Assembly (NCBI GenBank): GCA_002339125.1
Contig: DDJQ01000095.1
Span: 9,277-65,366 of the forward strand
Direction of reading: 5' to 3'
Length of the DNA: 56,090 bases
Source: Alteromonadaceae bacterium UBA2620
GTDB taxonomy: Bacteria; Pseudomonadota; Gammaproteobacteria; Enterobacterales; Alteromonadaceae
Shown: positions 1 to 9,075 of the stretch, one piece after another
Layout of the letters: the number at the start of each line of letters is the position of its first letter
Numbering within the stretch: position 1 is the stretch's first letter
Notes under the pieces: model-generated
The model's input: only the letters and a program-made list of their open reading frames with translations
Told to the model about the DNA's origin: nothing
Databases searched by the model: none
Program-made: the position numbers and the translations under genes

Positions 1-254
1 TCTTTCATGGAGTGCACGGCGATATCAGCGCGCCCTTCCAGCATGGCAATTTCGAGCTCTTTAATAAACAGACCTTTACCGCCAATCTTTGCCAGTGGTG
101 TATCAAGAATACGGTCGCCCTGGGTCGACATAGGAACCAGCTCCACCTTGCACTCAGGGTGATGCTTTAATAACTGTGCCTGAACATACTCGGCCTGCCA
201 CATGGCCAGGGCACTTTTACGGGTGGCAATTCGGATAGTGCGGGAAGACTTCAC
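1..254 (-). CDS. hemC: Hydroxymethylbilane synthase (porphobilinogen deaminase), N-terminal part
   Basis: This enzyme joins four porphobilinogen molecules into hydroxymethylbilane in the cytoplasmic haem pathway. Only the first ~85 residues lie in the window; the gene runs off the left edge. The visible part carries the family N-terminus (TIRIATRKSALAMWQAEYV) and the later stretches STQGDRILDTPLAKIGGKG, LFIKELE and DIAVHSMKE. I chose the GTG at 252-254 because it places the TIRIATRKS block a few residues from the start, as is usual. A TTG ten codons upstream, just after an in-frame TGA, is the alternative. The family assignment is secure; the start is less so. Confidence 0.93.
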   Translation of the reverse strand, partial: MKSSRTIRIATRKSALAMWQAEYVQAQLLKHHPECKVELVPMSTQGDRILDTPLAKIGGKGLFIKELEIAMLEGRADIAVHSMK

Positions 255-374
255 TGCAATATTCGCCTTTAATTTTGAATTCAATCACTACGCCTGCTCT
301 GTTTCAGCGGCGCTAAAGCGCAAAGTGTAAACGATTTTGCAGACACAGGCGATGTTATACAGCCTGTATTTGAT

Positions 375-1043
375 CTATGCCAAGCGCGCTTGCAGCCACT
401 GACTGATGGCGTTTATTTCATCCATGTTGAGGTTATGCTTCATGCGGTAGCTTTGCCAGCTGACATTGTACTGATTTGCTGTGAGCGTATCGTAGGCAGC
501 TTTGCCCATTGCAATGGGGACCACGTCGTCCATTTCGCCATGGGCCATAAAAACCGGCGTTTGTTGATTGGCCGGATGGGCTTCACCGGCCAGTAACTCC
601 GGCTGGCACATGTAGGTTGAAAGACCCATAATTCCGCCCAGGGATTTACTGAAGCGCGGGCCAAGGTGCAGCGCAATAACGCCACCCTGAGAAAAACCAG
701 CCAGGATGATTTTCTCCGGCGGAACGCCATTACTGATTTCTGCTTCGATTAGCTGCTCTACCTGTTCGGCAGACTCTCTGACCCCGGTAAGATCGGCGCG
801 TTTATCGAAATCCATGGACTTAATATCGTACCACGCGCGCATTCGCATGCCGCCGTTGATAGTGACCGGACGTTCTGGCGCGTGAGGGAACACAAAACGT
901 ACACCCAGGGCATCGGGTAATCTTAACTCCGGAACGATTGGCGCAAAACCATGCCCGGAATCGCCCAGCCCATGTAACCAGATAACGGTGGCTTTAATCT
1001 CTGAGACCGGATTGGTTTCGATGTAAGGTAGTGCACTGCTCAT
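375..1043 (-). CDS. Alpha/beta-hydrolase, carboxylesterase/phospholipase family
   Basis: A cytoplasmic serine hydrolase of about 222 residues, of the small carboxylesterase / acyl-protein thioesterase-like family. Visible are the oxyanion-region motif WLHGLGDSGHGF near the N-terminus, the nucleophile elbow GFSQGG, an Asp in the DDVVP segment, and a late His in YRMKHNL that probably completes the triad. An in-frame start exists 16 codons upstream, but the ATG at 1043 begins MSSALPYIE and has an AAAGGA ribosome-binding site at good distance, so I prefer it. The gene is transcribed away from gmk and towards hemC. The physiological ester is unknown. Confidence 0.85.
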   Translation of the reverse strand: MSSALPYIETNPVSEIKATVIWLHGLGDSGHGFAPIVPELRLPDALGVRFVFPHAPERPVTINGGMRMRAWYDIKSMDFDKRADLTGVRESAEQVEQLIEAEISNGVPPEKIILAGFSQGGVIALHLGPRFSKSLGGIMGLSTYMCQPELLAGEAHPANQQTPVFMAHGEMDDVVPIAMGKAAYDTLTANQYNVSWQSYRMKHNLNMDEINAISQWLQARLA

Positions 1044-1221
1044 TGACCGATAGTTCCTTTTGCTATTGTTATTACAGATTAAAATTAACACTCACCGACC
1101 ACAGGTACAATGGTCTGACCGGTATTGATGAATATTGTTGTTGCGGCGTTTAAGTCGACGCCGAGTGTGCTACACTTTCGCCGTATAACATCATCATAAA
1201 AATGAAGCATAGAACACCATT

Positions 1222-1863
1222 ATGACCACACAACTCGGCAATCTGTTTATTTTAGCGGCCCCGTCCGGTGCCGGTAAATCCAGTTTGATAAAAGCGCTAT
1301 TGTCTAAAGCGCCGGATGTAAACTTTAATCCGAAGCAGGTGTCTGTGTCGCACACTACCCGGGCACCCCGCCCCGGCGAAGTGGATGGTGAGCATTATCA
1401 TTTTGTGACCCGTGAACAGTTTGAAGCGCTGATTGCCCAGCAGGCATTCTTCGAGTATGCCGAAGTATTCGGCAATTATTACGGCACGTCGCGTATTACC
1501 ATCGAAAATACCCTGAGTCAGGGCATTGATGTGTTTTTGGATATCGACTGGCAGGGCGCCCGCCAGGTAAAGGCCCTGATGCCCGATACCTGTAGCATTT
1601 TTATTTTGCCACCGTCTACCGAAGCGCTGCGCGAAAGGCTGTTTAACCGCGGCCAGGATGAGCAGAGCGTAATTGATAAGCGCATGGCAGAAGCGGTGTC
1701 AGAGATGTCGCATTACGATGAATTTGATTATGTGCTGGTTAACGACGAGTTTTCTGAAACTTTGCAGGAGTTAAGCAGCATTGTTGAAGCCCAGCGTTTA
1801 CGTACGGCTAAGCAAAAAGTACGTCACCAGGCGTTAATAGAGAGTTTATTGAGCGCTGAGTGA
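1222..1863 (+). CDS. gmk: Guanylate kinase
   Basis: Phosphorylates GMP to GDP with ATP. The protein has 213 residues, normal for the family. The P-loop APSGAGKSS lies at residues 13-21, followed by the GMP-binding segment VSVSHTTRAPRPGEVDGEHY and the FFEYAEVFGNYYGTS region. It heads the block gmk-rpoZ-spoT, the same order as in Escherichia coli, so it probably shares transcription with rpoZ. An 82-bp gap to rpoZ leaves room for an additional promoter; a TATACT hexamer there (near 1896) could be a -10 element, but no clear -35 was found. Confidence 0.97.
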   Translation: MTTQLGNLFILAAPSGAGKSSLIKALLSKAPDVNFNPKQVSVSHTTRAPRPGEVDGEHYHFVTREQFEALIAQQAFFEYAEVFGNYYGTSRITIENTLSQGIDVFLDIDWQGARQVKALMPDTCSIFILPPSTEALRERLFNRGQDEQSVIDKRMAEAVSEMSHYDEFDYVLVNDEFSETLQELSSIVEAQRLRTAKQKVRHQALIESLLSAE

Positions 1864-1945
1864 TTTATTGCTACCCAATTAAGTATGGCTTGTTGTATAC
1901 TACGCGGCCATTTTTTTAATATTTTTGTTCGAATCGGAGATTTTC

Positions 1946-2218
1946 ATGGCTCGCGTAACAGTCGAAGATGCAGTAGAAAAAGTAGGTAACCGTTTTGATC
2001 TGGTATTGGTTGCTGCACGTCGTGCCCGCCAAATCGCCACTGAAGGCAAAGATCCAATGGTTGATGTAAGTAACGATAAGCCAACGGTTATCGCGCTGCG
2101 CGAAATCGAAAAAGGATTAGTTACTGCTGAAACCCTTGAGCAAGATGAGCTGCGTGACCAGCAGGATCAGGAACACGCTGAGTTTGCATCTGTTGCAAAT
2201 ATTCTGTCTGATCAGTAA
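1946..2218 (+). CDS. rpoZ: RNA polymerase omega subunit
   Basis: A 90-residue subunit that binds the beta-prime subunit, aids RNA polymerase assembly and forms part of a ppGpp-binding site. It opens MARVTVEDAVEKVGNRFDLV, the standard omega N-terminus, with the ARRARQIA helix following. An in-frame TTG lies 7 codons upstream, but the ATG at 1946 matches family length and has TCGGAGAT just upstream. It sits between gmk and spoT as in enterobacteria and is followed by a strong terminator-like hairpin, so spoT may need its own promoter or read-through. Confidence 0.97.
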   Translation: MARVTVEDAVEKVGNRFDLVLVAARRARQIATEGKDPMVDVSNDKPTVIALREIEKGLVTAETLEQDELRDQQDQEHAEFASVANILSDQ

Positions 2219-2250
2219 ATCGGGTAGTCCTCGGAAGCACAAATTGACAG

Positions 2251-2287
2251 CGCCAGTGTGTCTTTTATAAGAAACACTGGCGTTTTT
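2251..2287 (+). terminator. Rho-independent terminator after rpoZ
   Basis: A 9-bp perfect stem, CGCCAGTGT (2251-2259) with ACACTGGCG (2274-2282), is followed directly by five T. It lies 33 bp after the rpoZ stop and 70 bp before the spoT start. It should end or attenuate gmk-rpoZ transcripts before spoT. Confidence 0.85.
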
Positions 2288-2356
2288 CGTTGGAAACCGA
2301 CGCGTTTCACCGTATTCTTGAAAAACGCTTGAAATTATTGGAAATACGCTACACAC

Positions 2357-4465
2357 GTGTATCTGTTTGAAGGGTTAAAACAAAAGATCGCCGAATACCT
2401 GCCGCCAGAACGGGTTCAGCTCGTTCAGGAAGCTTTTGTATTGGCACATGAAGCCCATGATGGTCAGATGCGATCAAGTGGTGATCCGTACATCACCCAC
2501 CCGGTTGCGGTAACCAGCATTCTGGCTGATATGCACCTCGATCATGAAACCCTCATGGCGGCGCTCCTGCACGACGTTATTGAAGATACCCACTACAGTC
2601 AGGAAGATCTGGCCGAAGCCTTTGGCGATACTGTGGCTGATTTAGTGGAAGGTGTCAGTAAGCTCGATAAGATTGCCTTTAGCAGTAAGCAGGAAGCCCA
2701 GGCCGAAAACTTTCGCAAAATGATGATGGCCATGGTGCAGGACATTCGCGTTATCCTGATAAAACTGGCCGACCGCACGCACAACATGCGTACCCTGGGC
2801 TCGCTACGCCCGGATAAGCGTCGTCGTATCGCGCTGGAAACCCTGGAAATCTATTCGCCTATAGCCCATCGTCTGGGTATTCACGATATTAAAAATGAAC
2901 TGGAAGATCTTGGCTTCCAGGCCATGTACCCCATGCGTCACCGTGCCCTGAAGTCAGCGGTGAAACAAGCGCGGGGCAATCGTAAGGAAATCATCGAGAA
3001 TATTCGCCAGGAACTGGGCACTCGCCTGGAAGGCTATAATATTGAAGCCACCGTAGTAGGCCGCGAAAAGCACCTTTATTCTATTTACCGCAAAATGAAG
3101 AACAAAGAGAAGATGTTCAACGAAGTCATGGACATCTATGCCTTTCGCATTGTGGTAAATTCGGTGGACGACTGCTATCGCTCACTCGGTGCTATGCACG
3201 GGCTGTACAAGCCCATTGAAACGCGCTTTAAAGACTATATCGCGATTCCACGCACTAATGGCTATCAGTCGTTGCATACCTCTTTGGTAGGTCCCCACGG
3301 TATTCCGGTGGAAGTGCAGATCCGCACCCAGGCCATGGACCAAATGGCCGATAAAGGGGTTGCTGCCCACTGGATGTACAAAGAATCCAGTGATGGCACT
3401 ACCGCCCAGCTGCGGGCCCGTAAATGGATGCAGTCGCTGCTGGAACTGCAGCAAAGCGCCAGTTCGTCCTTTGAGTTTATCGAAAGCGTTAAGACCGACC
3501 TGTTCCCGGATGAAATTTACGTATTTACTCCGGACGGGCGGATTATCGAATTGCCTGCCGGTGCTACGGCAGTGGATTTTGCTTATGCGGTGCATTCTGA
3601 TATTGGTAATACCTGCGTAGGTGTGCGGGTAGAGCGCCGTAATTACAGTTTAAGCAAGCCGCTGCAAAATGGTCAGACGGTGGAAATCATTACCTCACCA
3701 CGAGCTAAGCCAAATGCTAACTGGCTGAACTTTGTGGTCAGTGCCAGAGCACGTACGCGCATTCGCCAATACCTGCGAAAACAGCGTTCTCAGGAAGCCC
3801 TGACTATGGGTAACCGCCTGTTACGCCACGCCCTGGGCGCGGTAAAACTGGACGATATCAGCCAGGAGTCGGTAGACCGCGTGGTCGCAGAAACCAAGCA
3901 CGAATCCTTTGAGGACTTGCTGGTGGATATTGGCCTGGGTAATGAATTAAGCGCTATTGTGGCTCGTCGTCTGTTGGGCGAGAACGAAGATATTCCGGAT
4001 AAGAAAGGCAATGTGGCCATCCGTGGCACGGAAGGCCTGCTGGTAACCTACGCACGATGCTGTCACCCCATCCCGGATGATGAAATCGTTTCGGTGTTGA
4101 GCCCGGGTAAAGGCATGACCATTCACCAGAATGGTTGCCCGAATATCCGTAAGCTGGCTAAAGAAGAGCCCCAGCGGGTACTGCAAATGACCTGGGATGA
4201 AGAGCCTCAGGGCGAGTTTAAAGCGTCATTACGTATTGAGCTGTTTAATCATCAGGGTACACTGGCTACACTGACCAATAACATAGCCTCGTGCGACTCA
4301 AACATTATTGGGCTGCAAACCGAGGAAAAAGAAAGCAATATCTACTTTGTAGATCTTGAATTAACCACTTATAACCGCGTACATCTGGCCAACGTCATGC
4401 GTAAGATCCGCATCATGCCGGAGGTACAACGGGTATCGCGACACAGCCAGTCGCGACATCATTAA
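2357..4465 (+). CDS. spoT: Bifunctional (p)ppGpp synthetase/hydrolase SpoT
   Basis: SpoT hydrolyses, and weakly makes, the stringent alarmone (p)ppGpp. The 702 residues match the length of E. coli SpoT. The order is an HD hydrolase domain (HD at 72-73 within LLHDVIEDT), a synthetase domain (GREKHLYSIYRKM; DYIAIPRTNGYQSLHTS), a TGS domain (DEIYVFTPDGRIIELPAG), a zinc-finger-like region with CCHPIPDD, and a C-terminal ACT domain (FNHQGTLATLTNNI). The start is GTG at 2357, which gives the conserved MYLFEGLKQ N-terminus. It is followed after 16 bp by ridA. In E. coli spoT is followed by trmH and recG; here trmH is absent and recG lies 2.5 kb downstream. Confidence 0.97.
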   Translation: MYLFEGLKQKIAEYLPPERVQLVQEAFVLAHEAHDGQMRSSGDPYITHPVAVTSILADMHLDHETLMAALLHDVIEDTHYSQEDLAEAFGDTVADLVEGVSKLDKIAFSSKQEAQAENFRKMMMAMVQDIRVILIKLADRTHNMRTLGSLRPDKRRRIALETLEIYSPIAHRLGIHDIKNELEDLGFQAMYPMRHRALKSAVKQARGNRKEIIENIRQELGTRLEGYNIEATVVGREKHLYSIYRKMKNKEKMFNEVMDIYAFRIVVNSVDDCYRSLGAMHGLYKPIETRFKDYIAIPRTNGYQSLHTSLVGPHGIPVEVQIRTQAMDQMADKGVAAHWMYKESSDGTTAQLRARKWMQSLLELQQSASSSFEFIESVKTDLFPDEIYVFTPDGRIIELPAGATAVDFAYAVHSDIGNTCVGVRVERRNYSLSKPLQNGQTVEIITSPRAKPNANWLNFVVSARARTRIRQYLRKQRSQEALTMGNRLLRHALGAVKLDDISQESVDRVVAETKHESFEDLLVDIGLGNELSAIVARRLLGENEDIPDKKGNVAIRGTEGLLVTYARCCHPIPDDEIVSVLSPGKGMTIHQNGCPNIRKLAKEEPQRVLQMTWDEEPQGEFKASLRIELFNHQGTLATLTNNIASCDSNIIGLQTEEKESNIYFVDLELTTYNRVHLANVMRKIRIMPEVQRVSRHSQSRHH

Positions 4466-4481
4466 TTGAGAAGGACTCATC

Positions 4482-4868
4482 ATGGCAAAGTCGATTATTC
4501 AAACTGATAACGCGCCAGCCGCAATTGGTACATACAGCCAGGCTGTTAAAGCCGGCACTACGGTGTACCTGTCTGGTCAGATCCCACTAGTACCAGCCAC
4601 AATGGAACTGGTATCTCAGGATTTTGCCGAGCAGGCCACTCAGGTGTTTGAAAACATCAAAGCCGTATGTGAAGCCGCTGGCGGTACTACAAATGATCTG
4701 GTGAAAGTAAACATTTACTTACTTGACCTTGGCCATTTCGCCACCGTAAACGAAATTATGTCTAAGTACTTTGCCAAGCCTTATCCTGCACGCGCAGCAA
4801 TTGGCATTAAAGAGTTACCTAAAGGCGCTCAAATAGAAATCGACGGCGTGATGGAACTGCCGGAGTGA
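4482..4868 (+). CDS. ridA: RidA family enamine/imine deaminase
   Basis: RidA hydrolyses reactive 2-aminoacrylate and related enamines made by PLP enzymes, protecting the cell. The protein has 128 residues, standard for the family. The strand pattern IGTYSQAVKAGTTVYLSGQIPL and the C-terminal signature PARAAIGIKELPKGAQIEID are present; the Arg in PARAAI corresponds to the substrate-binding arginine. A good AGAAGGA site precedes the ATG. It lies 16 bp after spoT and so is probably co-transcribed, and a terminator follows. Confidence 0.95.
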   Translation: MAKSIIQTDNAPAAIGTYSQAVKAGTTVYLSGQIPLVPATMELVSQDFAEQATQVFENIKAVCEAAGGTTNDLVKVNIYLLDLGHFATVNEIMSKYFAKPYPARAAIGIKELPKGAQIEIDGVMELPE

Positions 4869-4914
4869 TAGCTGTCAGCAGTCATTGATAGATTAGATAA
4901 AATTGTACTGAAAG

Positions 4915-4940
4915 AAAAAGGCTCGCTTGCGGGTCTTTTT
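4915..4940 (+). terminator. Rho-independent terminator after ridA
   Basis: AAAAAGGCTCGC (4915-4926) pairs with GCGGGTCTTTTT (4929-4940) with two G-U wobbles, and the 3' arm ends in five T. It closes the spoT-ridA unit. Because the TTG at 4927 lies inside this hairpin, it is unlikely to be the start of the next gene. Confidence 0.75.
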
Positions 4941-4959
4941 GGTTTCTGATGCTTATTTA

Positions 4960-5595
4960 ATGAGAACAATGATGCGACAAAAATTTTTCTTTATCCTGCT
5001 GTGTATATTGCTGCCGCTTGGTGTTTCTGCCAAACAGTTAGCACCTGAGGCTAACGCCGTCACCCCGCTGCTAAATGGCATGAAAGTGCCGGCTGTGACC
5101 CTGCAATTTCCGGATGGTAGCCCGGTAAGTCTGAATGCGCTGACGATGAATAAACCCGCCATCATTCTGTTTTATCGTGGCGGCTGGTGCCCTTACTGTA
5201 ATCGTCAGTTTGGCGAGCTACAGACCATTGAAGACCAATTACTCGATTTAGGTTACCAAATCCTCGCGATTTCACCGCAAACGCCGGCAGCGCTGCAGTC
5301 TCAGGCACTCGAAACCGAAATGAAAGTTCAGCAGTTGTCAGACGTTAAACTGGATGCCTTGCGTGAATTCGGCATTGGCTTTTATGTGGATGATGCCACT
5401 GCGGAAAAGTACGACGACTATAATATCGCACTGACCAAAGACAACACCGGCACGCCAGTATTACCGGCACCAGGTATATTCATAGTAAATCAACAGGGGC
5501 TTATCGAGTTCAGTTATGTAAACCCTGACTTTAAAGTGCGCCCTTCGGCTAAACTGATTTTATCAGTGGCTGAAGTTCTCGCCAGCGAGCGTTAA
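4960..5595 (+). CDS. Exported AhpC/TSA-like thioredoxin-fold protein (PRX-like)
   Basis: A protein of about 211 residues of the peroxiredoxin-like (AhpC/TSA) superfamily, probably periplasmic. It starts with a charged N-terminus and a hydrophobic stretch (FFFILLCILLPLGVSA) that looks like a signal peptide cleaved after VSA. The redox motif FYRGGWCPYC contains two cysteines at residues 77 and 80 in a CxxC arrangement, typical of the PRX-like group rather than one-Cys AhpC. The ATG at 4960 is the first start beyond the ridA terminator; ATGs at 4969 and 4972 are alternatives. Its last codons overlap the end of the convergent PaiB-like gene by 4 bp. The substrate is unknown. Confidence 0.75.
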   Translation: MRTMMRQKFFFILLCILLPLGVSAKQLAPEANAVTPLLNGMKVPAVTLQFPDGSPVSLNALTMNKPAIILFYRGGWCPYCNRQFGELQTIEDQLLDLGYQILAISPQTPAALQSQALETEMKVQQLSDVKLDALREFGIGFYVDDATAEKYDDYNIALTKDNTGTPVLPAPGIFIVNQQGLIEFSYVNPDFKVRPSAKLILSVAEVLASER

Positions 5596-6206
5596 TCTGC
5601 GTAACCAATATCATGGCGCTGCATGTAGTCGAGCAGCGCCAGTGATTCATGATCACCACTGTTCTTAAGTCCCTCACAAACCCCGGCCATATCGACGGCC
5701 TTTTTGTGCTGACCGAGTTTGCGTACGCCCTGCAAGCTGTCTACTTTGATCTCTATTCCGACAATGCCGCGGATCAGTTTTTGCTGATATTCGACTAGTG
5801 ATGTATCGAGCATGTCAGGGTTGTAATCCGGCTCGAAAGCCTGCATGAGCTCGTTGAGGGCTACGGGTAATGCCTCATCATCCATTACGCTTACTGTGCC
5901 TCTGGCGTGCACCGCAACATAATTCCAGGTGGGGACATTGGGTTCACTGGCGTACCATTTTGGCGAGATATAAGCGTGCGGGCCGCTAAACACGGCAACT
6001 ACCGGAGTGTTATCCAACGTCTTCCAGTGCGGGTTGGCGCGCGCCATATGGCCAGTCATAACAAGGCTGTCGCCTGCTTGCCTTACCAGCAGAGGTATAT
6101 GAGTTGTCTGCAGGTCGGGCGTAGTTAACAGGGCAAAAGGATGCGTTTTAATAAAGGCTAACTGGGCTTTGGTATCGGTAAAAGAAAAAGCCGACGGGAT
6201 AAACAT
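5592..6206 (-). CDS. PaiB-like FMN-binding protein
   Basis: A 204-residue protein of the PaiB family, a flavin-reductase-like split-barrel fold first described in Bacillus as a negative regulator of sporulation and protease genes. Recognisable parts are the start MFIPSAF, the segment ALLTTPDLQTTHIPLLV, GHMARANPHWK, FSGPHAYISPKWY and the run VPTWNYVAVHARGTV, all typical of the family. The best guess is flavin or haem binding in the cytoplasm; a regulatory role is only an annotation tradition. It converges on the exported PRX-like gene with a 4-bp overlap, and a 42-bp gap separates it from the exported protein at 6249-6815 on the same strand. Confidence 0.85.
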   Translation of the reverse strand: MFIPSAFSFTDTKAQLAFIKTHPFALLTTPDLQTTHIPLLVRQAGDSLVMTGHMARANPHWKTLDNTPVVAVFSGPHAYISPKWYASEPNVPTWNYVAVHARGTVSVMDDEALPVALNELMQAFEPDYNPDMLDTSLVEYQQKLIRGIVGIEIKVDSLQGVRKLGQHKKAVDMAGVCEGLKNSGDHESLALLDYMQRHDIGYAD

Positions 6207-6248
6207 AAAGACTCTCAGATATCAGGGTTAGCCTTTGATAATACGTGA

Positions 6249-6815
6249 TCAGCGAATTTCCACAAAGGGTAAAAAACGCGGGTGAGGTTCAATGTCGGTG
6301 CGTTCAAATTCGCCGAAAGGCGGTAGGGTAAGATCATCCGGCGGCGCCGCGAGCTGATTTAAGTCTATCGCCTGCGCCACACCGGTGATCCGGCCATTAT
6401 TAAGTGTCATCTTATAGTAGATACCGTTCCAGAAGTTAGCGCCAAACTCCCCTTTTTTCTTGTACATAAACAGTAAATCGTGTGCCAGCCAGCTAAAATT
6501 ATTCTTACTCACCGTGCGGGGTTGCTCATAAGGGTAAGGCAGGTGACACCACAACTCAGGGCCTTCCAGGCATTTCATTTCCTTCATCGATAAAAAGTAA
6601 TCGGTGAAGTGGCTGTGGTCGATGGTGAGCGTGTAGCGAATCCCATCAGCGCCGGGCATGAAAGTGACACTGCCGATGTCCAGTTGCTCGCCCTTATTGC
6701 CTTTTAATATAATGCGCTTCTCACCTGCGAGCGGGTCATCAGGTTGCGCAACAGCAATTGAGTGGCTTACGCCCATCAATACCAAAAGCGGGGCGGCGAG
6801 GGTTAACAGGTTCAT
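6249..6815 (-). CDS. Predicted exported protein of unknown function
   Basis: I do not recognise this 188-residue protein. The N-terminus (MNLLTLAAPLLVLMGVSHSI) followed by AVAQ looks like a signal peptide, so the mature protein is probably periplasmic or surface-bound. It is rich in aromatic residues and has two cysteines 9 residues apart (KCLEGPELWC) that might form a disulphide. The segments around it (HFTDYFLSMKEM; LPYPYEQP; FWNGIYYKM) suggest a beta-rich fold. It lies between the PaiB-like gene and recG and is transcribed away from recG. No function is proposed. Confidence 0.7.
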   Translation of the reverse strand: MNLLTLAAPLLVLMGVSHSIAVAQPDDPLAGEKRIILKGNKGEQLDIGSVTFMPGADGIRYTLTIDHSHFTDYFLSMKEMKCLEGPELWCHLPYPYEQPRTVSKNNFSWLAHDLLFMYKKKGEFGANFWNGIYYKMTLNNGRITGVAQAIDLNQLAAPPDDLTLPPFGEFERTDIEPHPRFLPFVEIR

Positions 6816-6993
6816 GGCGGCATCCAGGTAGTCGGTCTTTAGCTAACTATAGACGCGAGACGTCACGGCGAAAGGGTACTTTAGAACATTTAAGGTAGTA
6901 GCCCCGGCCGGAATAAGCGCGTGGGGCGATTGAAGCTCGCAATGCCTAAGCGCTTGATTTAATATGCCCCTAAAAGTAAGGAATTACACTCAC

Positions 6994-9075
6994 ATGCGGT
7001 CTGAACAGCCTCTTGCCACAATGCCAATTACCCAGCTTAAGGGCGTTGGCGCCAAAGTGGCGGAGAAACTGGCTAAAATCAATCTGGTAACCGTGCAGGA
7101 TGTGCTCTTTCATCTGCCTGCACGCTATGAAGACCGCACCCGTATCTATCCCATCGGCGATTGCTTGCCGTTCACCCACGTTAGTATTCTTGGCGAAGTT
7201 AAATCGGCTGATATCCAATATGGCAAAAAGCGCATGCTGGTAGTGAAGCTATCCGATGGTACCGGCACTATTACGCTGCGATTTTTTCATTTTGGCGCTT
7301 TGCAGCGCACCTTGATGTCGCCCGGTAATCAGATCAGGGCCTTTGGCGAAGTACGCACCGGCAAATGGGGTCTGGAAATGATGCACCCCGAATTTATGCT
7401 GATTGAAGAAGATGCCGCGCCGATGGAAGAAACCCTCACGCCGGTATATCCGACTACCGAGGGCGTGAAACAGCTTACCTTGCGTAACCTTACCGACCAG
7501 GCACTGGAAATTCTCAATAAGGGCGGCCTGACCGACTTATTACCCGACGGCATGTATCAGCAACAGGTTAGCCTGAAAGAAGCGCTTACGCTGGTGCATC
7601 GTCCGCCACCAGACGTTGCGCTACAGGAACTCGAAAACGGTGAGCACCCGGCGCAGATGCGTCTGATCCTGGAAGAACTGCTGGCCCAGCATTTAAGTGT
7701 GCTAAAAGTACGCCAGCAAAGCGATGCGCAGCCTGGTATTGCGATAAACGTTGACCATGGGCTGGTAAATAAATTACTCGCCGCTTTGCCATTTGAACCC
7801 ACCGGTGCCCAGCAACGGGTAACCACTGATATTCAGCAGGATATGGCGCGCAGCCGACCCATGATGCGTTTGGTGCAGGGCGACGTAGGTTCGGGTAAAA
7901 CCCTGGTTGCCGCACTGGCAGCACTGTCGGCCATCGGTGGCGGTTATCAGGTCGCGCTCATGGCTCCCACCGAACTGTTAGCAGAACAACACGCCAATAA
8001 CTTCAGGGACTGGCTGGCTCCGCTTGGTATTGAAGTGGGCTGGCTGGCCGGTAAACTAAAAGGCAAGCAACGCGCTGAAGTGCTGGAACGACTTGCAAGT
8101 GGTGAGGTGCAAATGCTGGTGGGCACCCATGCTATTTTTCAGGAACAGGTAACCTATGATCAGCTGGCGCTGGTGATTGTGGATGAGCAGCACCGTTTTG
8201 GCGTACATCAGCGTCTGGCGCTGCGTGAAAAAGGCGAGCAACAGGGGCGTTTCCCTCATCAGTTAATCATGACCGCCACCCCTATTCCCCGCACGTTGGC
8301 GATGACTGCCTATGCAGACCTGGACACCTCAATTATTGACGAACTGCCGCCCGGGCGTACACCTGTAAAAACCGTGGCCTTGCCCGACTCCCGCCGCGCT
8401 GATGTTATTGAACGGGTGAGCGAGGCTTGTCAGCAGCAAGGGCGTCAGGCGTACTGGGTGTGCACGCTTATTGATGAGTCTGAAGTCTTGCAATGTCAGG
8501 CGGCTGAAGACACCGCGGTGATTTTAAAAACCGCCCTGCCCGATCTGCAAATTGGCCTTGTTCACGGCCGCTTAAAGGCTGCGGAAAAGCAACAAATTAT
8601 GGGCGCTTTTAAGTCTGGCGAACTCGATTTACTGGTGGCTACCACGGTGATTGAAGTGGGCGTAGATGTGCCTAATGCCAGCTTAATGATTATCGAAAAC
8701 CCGGAGCGGTTGGGCCTGGCTCAGCTTCATCAGTTACGTGGCCGGGTTGGCCGTGGCGCGGTAGAAAGTCACTGCGTACTGATGTATCAAAGCCCGCTGT
8801 CGAAAACGGCCACTAAGCGCCTGGCAGTATTGCGCGAGTCGAATGATGGATTTTATATCGCCCAGCAAGACCTTGAAATCAGAGGTCCTGGTGAGCTTAT
8901 GGGCACCCGCCAAACTGGCATCGCTGAGTTAAAAATTGCCGATATTGTGCGTGACGCGCCGCTAATTCCACAGGTGCAGGAGATTGCCAACCGTCTATGG
9001 GCGGAATACCCAGCCCGGGCGCAGGCCATAATCAACCGTTGGATAGGGCAGAAGGAGCATTATGGTCATGCCTGA
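6994..9075 (+). CDS. recG: ATP-dependent DNA helicase RecG
   Basis: RecG remodels stalled forks and branch-migrates Holliday junctions. From the ATG at 6994 the protein has 693 residues, the same as E. coli RecG, with the wedge/OB domain (LHLPARYEDRT-like segment, then VKLSDGTGTITLRFFHF), Walker A GDVGSGKT, Walker B DEQHRFG, motif III MTATPIPRTLAM, and the C-terminal helicase motifs ATTVIEVGVDVPNA and QLRGRVGRG. An in-frame ATG at 6964 would add ten residues; I prefer 6994 for family length and the AAGGA upstream. The 3' end overlaps rsmJ by 14 bp, implying translational coupling. Confidence 0.97.
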   Translation: MRSEQPLATMPITQLKGVGAKVAEKLAKINLVTVQDVLFHLPARYEDRTRIYPIGDCLPFTHVSILGEVKSADIQYGKKRMLVVKLSDGTGTITLRFFHFGALQRTLMSPGNQIRAFGEVRTGKWGLEMMHPEFMLIEEDAAPMEETLTPVYPTTEGVKQLTLRNLTDQALEILNKGGLTDLLPDGMYQQQVSLKEALTLVHRPPPDVALQELENGEHPAQMRLILEELLAQHLSVLKVRQQSDAQPGIAINVDHGLVNKLLAALPFEPTGAQQRVTTDIQQDMARSRPMMRLVQGDVGSGKTLVAALAALSAIGGGYQVALMAPTELLAEQHANNFRDWLAPLGIEVGWLAGKLKGKQRAEVLERLASGEVQMLVGTHAIFQEQVTYDQLALVIVDEQHRFGVHQRLALREKGEQQGRFPHQLIMTATPIPRTLAMTAYADLDTSIIDELPPGRTPVKTVALPDSRRADVIERVSEACQQQGRQAYWVCTLIDESEVLQCQAAEDTAVILKTALPDLQIGLVHGRLKAAEKQQIMGAFKSGELDLLVATTVIEVGVDVPNASLMIIENPERLGLAQLHQLRGRVGRGAVESHCVLMYQSPLSKTATKRLAVLRESNDGFYIAQQDLEIRGPGELMGTRQTGIAELKIADIVRDAPLIPQVQEIANRLWAEYPARAQAIINRWIGQKEHYGHA

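Noticed and set aside
4927..4959. TTG start for the exported PRX-like protein
   Set aside because: It lies inside the ridA terminator hairpin and would spoil the signal peptide. The ATG at 4960 is preferred.
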